A stretch of 26,036 nucleotides of DNA. Source: a virus. Shown here piece after piece: positions 21,907 to 26,036 of this stretch. Each line of letters starts with the position of its first letter. Position 1 is the first letter of the stretch. The translations under genes were made by a program, and so were the position numbers. The DNA lies in the IMG/VR virus record IMGVR_UViG_3300020202_000203, positions 1 to 26,036 of that record. One strand, 5' to 3'. The notes below the pieces were generated by a model. It saw only the letters and a program-made list of their open reading frames with translations. It did no database searches and was not told the DNA's origin.

Positions 21907-21922
21907 CGCATCGGAGGTAGCG
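21907..21922 (+). promoter_or_regulatory. SD-in-loop element 6 (ATCGGAGG repeat)
   Basis: CGC (21907-21909) and GCG (21920-21922) flank ATCGGAGGTA. GGAGG at 21913-21917 is the nearest ribosome-binding site to ATG 21929, eleven bases away, so here the element is itself the initiation signal. Confidence 0.45.
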
Positions 21923-21928
21923 CACCCC

Positions 21929-22414
21929 ATGTCTGAGCGTGACTTTCTCGACTATGACGATCTGTACAAGTCCAAGGTGAAGTTGCCGCCCATCAAGTGG
22001 GGCGACCGCGAGTTCGACGTGTGGTACCGCCCTGGCGTGATCACCGGTGAGTTCGAGGACGTGCTCACCGCCATGCGCCAGCTGCCGGGCGGCCCCACCC
22101 GCTCCATGCACTTCCTGTTCGAGCAATGTCTGGTCGAATGGACCCTCACCGGCGATCTCGCCGGCGACCCCGAGATTACCGCCGTCGTGCCGGACGAGCA
22201 GGACGGGCGCGTGCTCTCCGACGAGGAGAAATTCAAGCTGCTGGAAGCGCGCGGGCGGCGGGCGGTGGAGATGGCAACGCCGCGCCCGATGGTGCTGGGC
22301 GAGCCGCACCAGGTGTTGCCGATTGAGCGGCGCACATTCATCCGGCTGCCGATCAAGCTGCAGCGGGCGATCTACAACGCGATCTACGGAGATGTGGTCG
22401 TGGGGGAAGTGTAG
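21929..22414 (+). CDS. Tail assembly chaperone, short form (161 aa)
   Basis: This protein coats the tape measure while the tail assembles and is not in the finished virion. It lies between tail tube and tape measure, the fixed place of the lambda G / G-T pair. The sequence starts acidic, carries I-K-W-G-D-R-E-F-D-V-W-Y-R (about 23-35), and is otherwise helical. It ends G-D-V-V-V-G-E-V at a TAG. Just before that stop a run of five G then AA (22402-22408) allows a -1 shift into the frame of the following gene, giving a longer chaperone. Sequence families vary widely, so the call rests mainly on place and the frameshift site. Confidence 0.75.
   Translation: MSERDFLDYDDLYKSKVKLPPIKWGDREFDVWYRPGVITGEFEDVLTAMRQLPGGPTRSMHFLFEQCLVEWTLTGDLAGDPEITAVVPDEQDGRVLSDEEKFKLLEARGRRAVEMATPRPMVLGEPHQVLPIERRTFIRLPIKLQRAIYNAIYGDVVVGEV
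22402..22408 (+). other. Probable -1 ribosomal frameshift site
   Basis: In the short chaperone frame the codons are GTG GGG GAA GTG TAG. The heptamer G-GGG-GAA lets the P-site codon GGG re-pair perfectly one base back. The -1 frame is open from 22327 and continues to 22968, giving a fusion of about 346 aa (159 + 187 codons). The slip would occur two codons before the stop. The A-site match after slipping is imperfect, so the exact position could differ by a codon. Confidence 0.65.
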
Positions 22415-22968
22415 TCCGCGACGCCGTGCGCTGGATGCTGACGGGCGGCGCGGAGGGTTCCCCGCCGCCCCGCTTCTACTCCGTGATCAAGGCAGCGCGG
22501 GCGCTCAACACCCAGCCGTGGGAGCTGCGCAAGCAGCACCTGATCTGGGAGACCTGGGCCAACACCACCGACAGCATCGACGCGGAGTACGAGCATGAAG
22601 CCAGCGCCAACCGCGCACTTGCCAAGGCCGGACGCAACCGGGCACGGGCGCTGCGCAATCAGGGTGGCGGCGCGTATGGCCCCGGTGCGGCCCGACTGTT
22701 GGGGCGGCGGCGCGGCTTCCGCACTAGCAGCAGCGGCAGCGGCGGCGGTTCGCGGACAGGTCCAAGCAACACCAGTGCAGGCGTGGCATATGCCCGGCCC
22801 GCGCTGGGCGGCGATCCGGTGCCGATCACGAAAGGGCCCTTGATCATGCCCCGTGGCGGCCTGGTGCTGGATGCCGCCGCGATCATGGCCCGGTACGGCG
22901 TGGCGGAGCACGTGTTCCCCGAGCCCGAGCCAGAACCGGAGTCAGCGTCAGGAGCGGAAGCACCTTAG
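22405..22968 (+). CDS. Tail assembly chaperone, frameshift extension (about 187 aa)
   Basis: This frame continues the chaperone after a -1 shift near 22402-22408. Read alone it could start only at GTG 22426, which lacks a ribosome-binding site, supporting production as a fusion like lambda G-T. The first part, V-R-W-M-L-T-G and F-Y-S-V-I-K-A-A-R (about 8-35), is followed by W-E-L-R-K-Q-H and a charged helix, as common in T-type extensions. The remainder is low complexity: Arg/Gly, Ser/Gly, and an acidic Pro/Glu repeat near the end. The T part recruits tail tube subunits to the tape measure in lambda; here that role is inferred. Confidence 0.65.
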   Translation, partial: GSVVRDAVRWMLTGGAEGSPPPRFYSVIKAARALNTQPWELRKQHLIWETWANTTDSIDAEYEHEASANRALAKAGRNRARALRNQGGGAYGPGAARLLGRRRGFRTSSSGSGGGSRTGPSNTSAGVAYARPALGGDPVPITKGPLIMPRGGLVLDAAAIMARYGVAEHVFPEPEPEPESASGAEAP

Positions 22969-22994
22969 CGGTACGCACGGTCCCTGTCCGGGAC

Positions 22995-23005
22995 GCATCG
23001 GAGGC
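22995..23005 (+). promoter_or_regulatory. SD-in-loop element 7 (ATCGGAGG repeat) next to a hairpin
   Basis: GCATCGGAGGC, identical to the cores at 9556 and 12774, follows directly after a GTCCC/GGGAC hairpin (22980-22984/22990-22994). It lies 17 bases before GTG 23023, which also has CACCCCGC directly upstream (23014-23021). Confidence 0.4.
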
Positions 23006-23022
23006 AGAACGGACACCCCGCC

Positions 23023-26000
23023 GTGAGTTTTGACGAGGCCGTGCTGTATCGCATTGGAGTCGATACCGCCGCTGCACGCCGTGAAGTTGACGAGCTGGTC
23101 AAGAAGCTCGATGGGTTGGACGGGCACGTCGGCAAGTTCGGCCGCTCGTCCAGCAGCTCCTTTGGCGGGGCCAGCAAGGCGGCATCCGGCTTCGCCGGCA
23201 CGCTCATGTCGGTCGGGCGCGGGGTGGGCATCGTCGCGGCGGGCGTACTGGTGGCCGAAGCCGCGATGAAGGGGTTTGAGATCGCCACCACCGCCGCCGG
23301 CTCGGCGCTGCGGGCAGTGATCCAAACCGGCATCTCCTTCAACTCGATGATGCAGAACGCCGAGATCGGCTTTGCCGGGTATCTCGGCTCGGTGGAAAAG
23401 GCAAAAAGCGCCCTCGCCGATCTGCTTTCCTTCGCCCGTCAAACCCCGTTTGAAGTGCCGGGACTGATCCAGGCGTCCCGGCACCTGCTCGCCTTCAAGT
23501 TCGACGGCGCCCAGGTGCTGCCGATCATCAAGGCGATTGGCGACTCCCTCTCCCAGGCGGGCACCGCCACCAGCGAGACCATCGAGCACGTCACGCGCGC
23601 AATCGGCCAAATGGCCGCGCTCGGCAAGATCAACATGCGCGACATGATGCAGCTCGTGAACGCGGGTATTCCCGCATGGGATCTGCTGTCGAAGGCCACC
23701 GGCAAGACCACCGGCGAACTGCTCAAGATGAGCGAGCAGGGCATCCTGCCCGCGGCCCGCTATCTGCCGATGCTGATCGAGCAGATGGAGAAGGACGCCC
23801 CGGACGCGATGCGCAAGATGATGGGCACGTGGACGCAGGCCACGTCCAACATCAAAGACGTCACCTCCCAGCTGGTCGGGTCCGCCTTCAAGCCGATGTT
23901 CGACGTGCTCAACGAGGGTGCGGTGCGCATCGACCGCGCCTTGCAGTCCAAGACGGCCGAACGCTGGGGCCGGGACATGCAACAGGTGTTCGGCAGCGTT
24001 GCCGCCGCCGCCCGCGCGCTCGGCAAGGGGGACGTGGCCGGGTTCGAGCTGGCCCTGCAGAACCTGGGCGGCACCAGCTCGCGGGTCGGCAAGGAGCTGC
24101 AGCTCGCGTTCGTGGGGGCGGCGCTCCATCTCGCCCCGTTCCTGTCCGAAATGATGGGGGCGATGGGGCGACTGGCCGGCGAAATGACCGGCTGGGGCAT
24201 CCGCATGGCCTTCGCCCTGGCCGATGGGTTCATCAGCGGGGCCGCCATCGCCATCGTTGCCGCCATGGAAGCGGTCGGCGGTATGATCGCGGACTTCCTC
24301 AAGGGGTTCTCGCCGCCGAAAAAGGGTGTGCTGTCGGATATCGACAAGTGGGGGGTGTCGGTCATCAACGCCTGGCTCGATGGTGCGACCAAGGCGGACA
24401 TGACCATCCTCGACACCTTCGGCACGATGCTCAAGGAGCGGCTGGAAACCATGCTCGTGCTCGACGGGCTCGGGTCCAGCCAGGAAGGCAAAGTCGATCT
24501 GATCTCACGGCTGATCGGCGGCCAGGCCGCGATCACCGACGCCATCACCCAATTCCGCGAGTTCGGGGCGGTGGCGGAAGAGACCCTCACCACCCTGCGT
24601 GATCTGTTCGGCGAGGACGCCGACCGGGCCCTGTCGCTGCTGGACATCATGCTGCGCATGGACGAGCCGGTGCGCAAGCTGGCCGAGGTCAACAGCAAGA
24701 TCGATGAGCAGGAGCGCAAACTCGACGGACTCACCCGCGCCCACGAAAAGGCCCAGGCCGAGATCGAACGCACGATCGAGGCGGAGACGCGCCGGTTCGA
24801 CAAGGAGATCACCCGCGCCGACCGCGCCATTGCCGCGCAGGAACGCAAGCTTGAGCTGATCCGGGCCGAGTACCAGCCGCAACTGGACCTGCTCGACGCC
24901 AACACCGCCCAACTGCAGCTCACCGCCGATCAGGAGGCCTTGGAGAAGGCGCGGGTGGCGCACGTCGAACGCCGCGCCGCCATCGAAAAGGATCTCGCCT
25001 CCATCGACCGTGACATTGCTCAGGAGCGCAAGAAGGGCAAGGACGCCGACCCGGAGCGGCTGCGCGATCTGATGGACCGGCGGGCGGACATTACCGCCCG
25101 GCTGGAGAAGGAGGGGGTGCAGACCGCTGCCGACCGGCTGCGCATCGCCCAGCTCGAGCGCACGGTGTTGCAGGACACGATCACGATCCGCGAGGCCGGG
25201 GCCAACACCGAAATCCGCAAGCAAGAGCAGATCCGCAAAGAGACGCAGCGTCAGAAAGACGAGGCGTTGGCCCCACTGGAAGACAAGCTCAAGGACATCA
25301 ACGCCGAGCACGAGCTGCGGGTGCAGGCGATTGAAGACGAGATCGCCTCGCTGGACGAGGAAAAGATCAAGCTCGAAGAGCAGATCAAGCCGATGCAGGA
25401 GGCGGTGGCGCTCGCCCAAGACCGGCTCAAGCACCAGCGCGATATCACCAAGCAACTCGCCGAGCAGCAGACGTTGCTCGACCAGATCGCCAACCGCAAG
25501 GACGGCGGCGGCGGCGGCGCGGACGGCTTCGGCGGTGCCGGTGGCATCAAGGTGGACGTGCCGGTGAAGCTGCCCAAGCCGCACGGTCCGCAGTCCTTCC
25601 AGGACCTGGAAGCCCAGATCGAGGCCGAGCAGCTCCGCCAGGATCAGATCGACGCCAAGATCAAGCTCCAGGCGGAAAAACTGAAGAAGATTCTCGAAAC
25701 GGAGTTCCGGCAGGGCATCCGTGAGGGGTTCCGGGGCGCGTTTTCCTTCGGGTTCAAGGACGCGATCAAGGACCACGAGCAGGAACTTGAGGAGATCTTC
25801 AAGAGTGGACCGGCCGGGCCGCTCAACTTCATCGGCCGCAAGCTAGGCGAGGCGCTCCGCAAGGAGATCCAGCAGACCGACTGGTACCAGGCGGGCGCGG
25901 ATATTGTCGATGGCATCTGGAAGGGCATCACCGACACCTGGGACCGCTTCAAACACTGGATCGTCAATGACGCCTGGGACGATCTGATCCATGCCATCAA

Positions 26001-26036
26001 AGTGATTCTGCTAATCGACTCCCCCTCCAAGCGGTT
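23023..26036 (+). CDS. Tape measure protein, 3' end beyond window (at least 1004 aa)
   Basis: The frame is open from GTG 23023 through the window end. It sets tail length and helps DNA ejection. Residues about 107-227 match the tape-measure domain (TIGR02675-like): N-S-M-M-Q-N-A-E-I-G-F-A-G-Y-L, F-A-R-Q-T-P-F-E and N-A-G-I-P-A-W-D-L-L. Hydrophobic stretches at about 62-80 and 397-425 could insert in a membrane during ejection. Residues about 550-825 are a long charged coiled coil with many Glu/Lys/Arg/Gln. A Gly run (about 827) follows, then more helix, and D-S-P-S-K at about 999. The visible part alone would span about 150 nm at 0.15 nm per residue, a general rule, so the tail is long. It follows the chaperone pair as expected. 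Confidence 0.9.
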   Translation, partial: MSFDEAVLYRIGVDTAAARREVDELVKKLDGLDGHVGKFGRSSSSSFGGASKAASGFAGTLMSVGRGVGIVAAGVLVAEAAMKGFEIATTAAGSALRAVIQTGISFNSMMQNAEIGFAGYLGSVEKAKSALADLLSFARQTPFEVPGLIQASRHLLAFKFDGAQVLPIIKAIGDSLSQAGTATSETIEHVTRAIGQMAALGKINMRDMMQLVNAGIPAWDLLSKATGKTTGELLKMSEQGILPAARYLPMLIEQMEKDAPDAMRKMMGTWTQATSNIKDVTSQLVGSAFKPMFDVLNEGAVRIDRALQSKTAERWGRDMQQVFGSVAAAARALGKGDVAGFELALQNLGGTSSRVGKELQLAFVGAALHLAPFLSEMMGAMGRLAGEMTGWGIRMAFALADGFISGAAIAIVAAMEAVGGMIADFLKGFSPPKKGVLSDIDKWGVSVINAWLDGATKADMTILDTFGTMLKERLETMLVLDGLGSSQEGKVDLISRLIGGQAAITDAITQFREFGAVAEETLTTLRDLFGEDADRALSLLDIMLRMDEPVRKLAEVNSKIDEQERKLDGLTRAHEKAQAEIERTIEAETRRFDKEITRADRAIAAQERKLELIRAEYQPQLDLLDANTAQLQLTADQEALEKARVAHVERRAAIEKDLASIDRDIAQERKKGKDADPERLRDLMDRRADITARLEKEGVQTAADRLRIAQLERTVLQDTITIREAGANTEIRKQEQIRKETQRQKDEALAPLEDKLKDINAEHELRVQAIEDEIASLDEEKIKLEEQIKPMQEAVALAQDRLKHQRDITKQLAEQQTLLDQIANRKDGGGGGADGFGGAGGIKVDVPVKLPKPHGPQSFQDLEAQIEAEQLRQDQIDAKIKLQAEKLKKILETEFRQGIREGFRGAFSFGFKDAIKDHEQELEEIFKSGPAGPLNFIGRKLGEALRKEIQQTDWYQAGADIVDGIWKGITDTWDRFKHWIVNDAWDDLIHAIKVILLIDSPSKR

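Noticed and set aside
22426-22968. Independent gene starting at GTG 22426
   Set aside because: No ribosome-binding site, and a -1 shift from the chaperone gene explains the frame better.
1-26036. CRISPR array, IS element or long direct repeat
   Set aside because: No regularly spaced repeats, transposase motifs or long direct repeats were seen; only short repeated initiation motifs.

Overview
The window is a compact, high-GC stretch (about two thirds G+C by eye) of a tailed-phage or prophage genome. Every credible gene lies on the + strand. Genes are packed with short overlaps (ATGA, GTGA, TTGA), starts are often GTG, and AGGAG-type ribosome-binding sites are common. No integrase, host gene, tRNA, rRNA, IS or CRISPR array was recognised. 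A high-GC bacterial host is implied, but the sequence does not fix the phylum. The left edge is non-coding or the tail of an unidentified gene, and the right edge cuts through the tape-measure gene.

Layout. (1) 300-2742: five small unknown genes, one with a two-fold repeat of a C-x5-C-x5-C-x5-C module, one zinc-ribbon-like. (2) 2747-8575: an accessory cassette of two PP-loop (PAPS-reductase-like) enzymes, a free-standing class II glutamine amidotransferase, two ParB/sulfiredoxin-fold proteins, small Cys-rich proteins and a cupin. One PP-loop protein and the second ParB protein resemble the IbrA/IbrB pair. The GATase next to a PP-loop enzyme looks like a split asparagine-synthetase arrangement. 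This is the best candidate for an undescribed system, perhaps nucleotide or nucleic-acid modification. (3) 8628-12756: packaging, with a small-terminase candidate, two unknown genes, the large terminase and two small unknowns. (4) 12814-18031: a Mu-like head module of DUF935-type portal, zinc-ribbon protein, gpI-like protease with nested scaffold, decoration-protein candidate and gpT-like major capsid protein. (5) 18140-26036: connectors and a tail module with tail tube, tail assembly chaperone with a probable -1 ribosomal frameshift, and a long coiled-coil tape measure. The head is Mu-like, while frameshifted chaperone plus long tape measure indicates a long tail (siphovirus or myovirus).

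The non-coding signals are as notable as the genes. A stem-loop that shows an ATCGGAGG Shine-Dalgarno-like core in its loop recurs before seven genes with different but complementary flanks. A CACCCCGC block recurs directly before start codons, mainly of virion genes. Strong hairpins surround the major capsid gene and follow the tail-tube gene, and a structured leader precedes the protease/scaffold gene. These suggest post-transcriptional tuning of virion protein ratios, which is inference.
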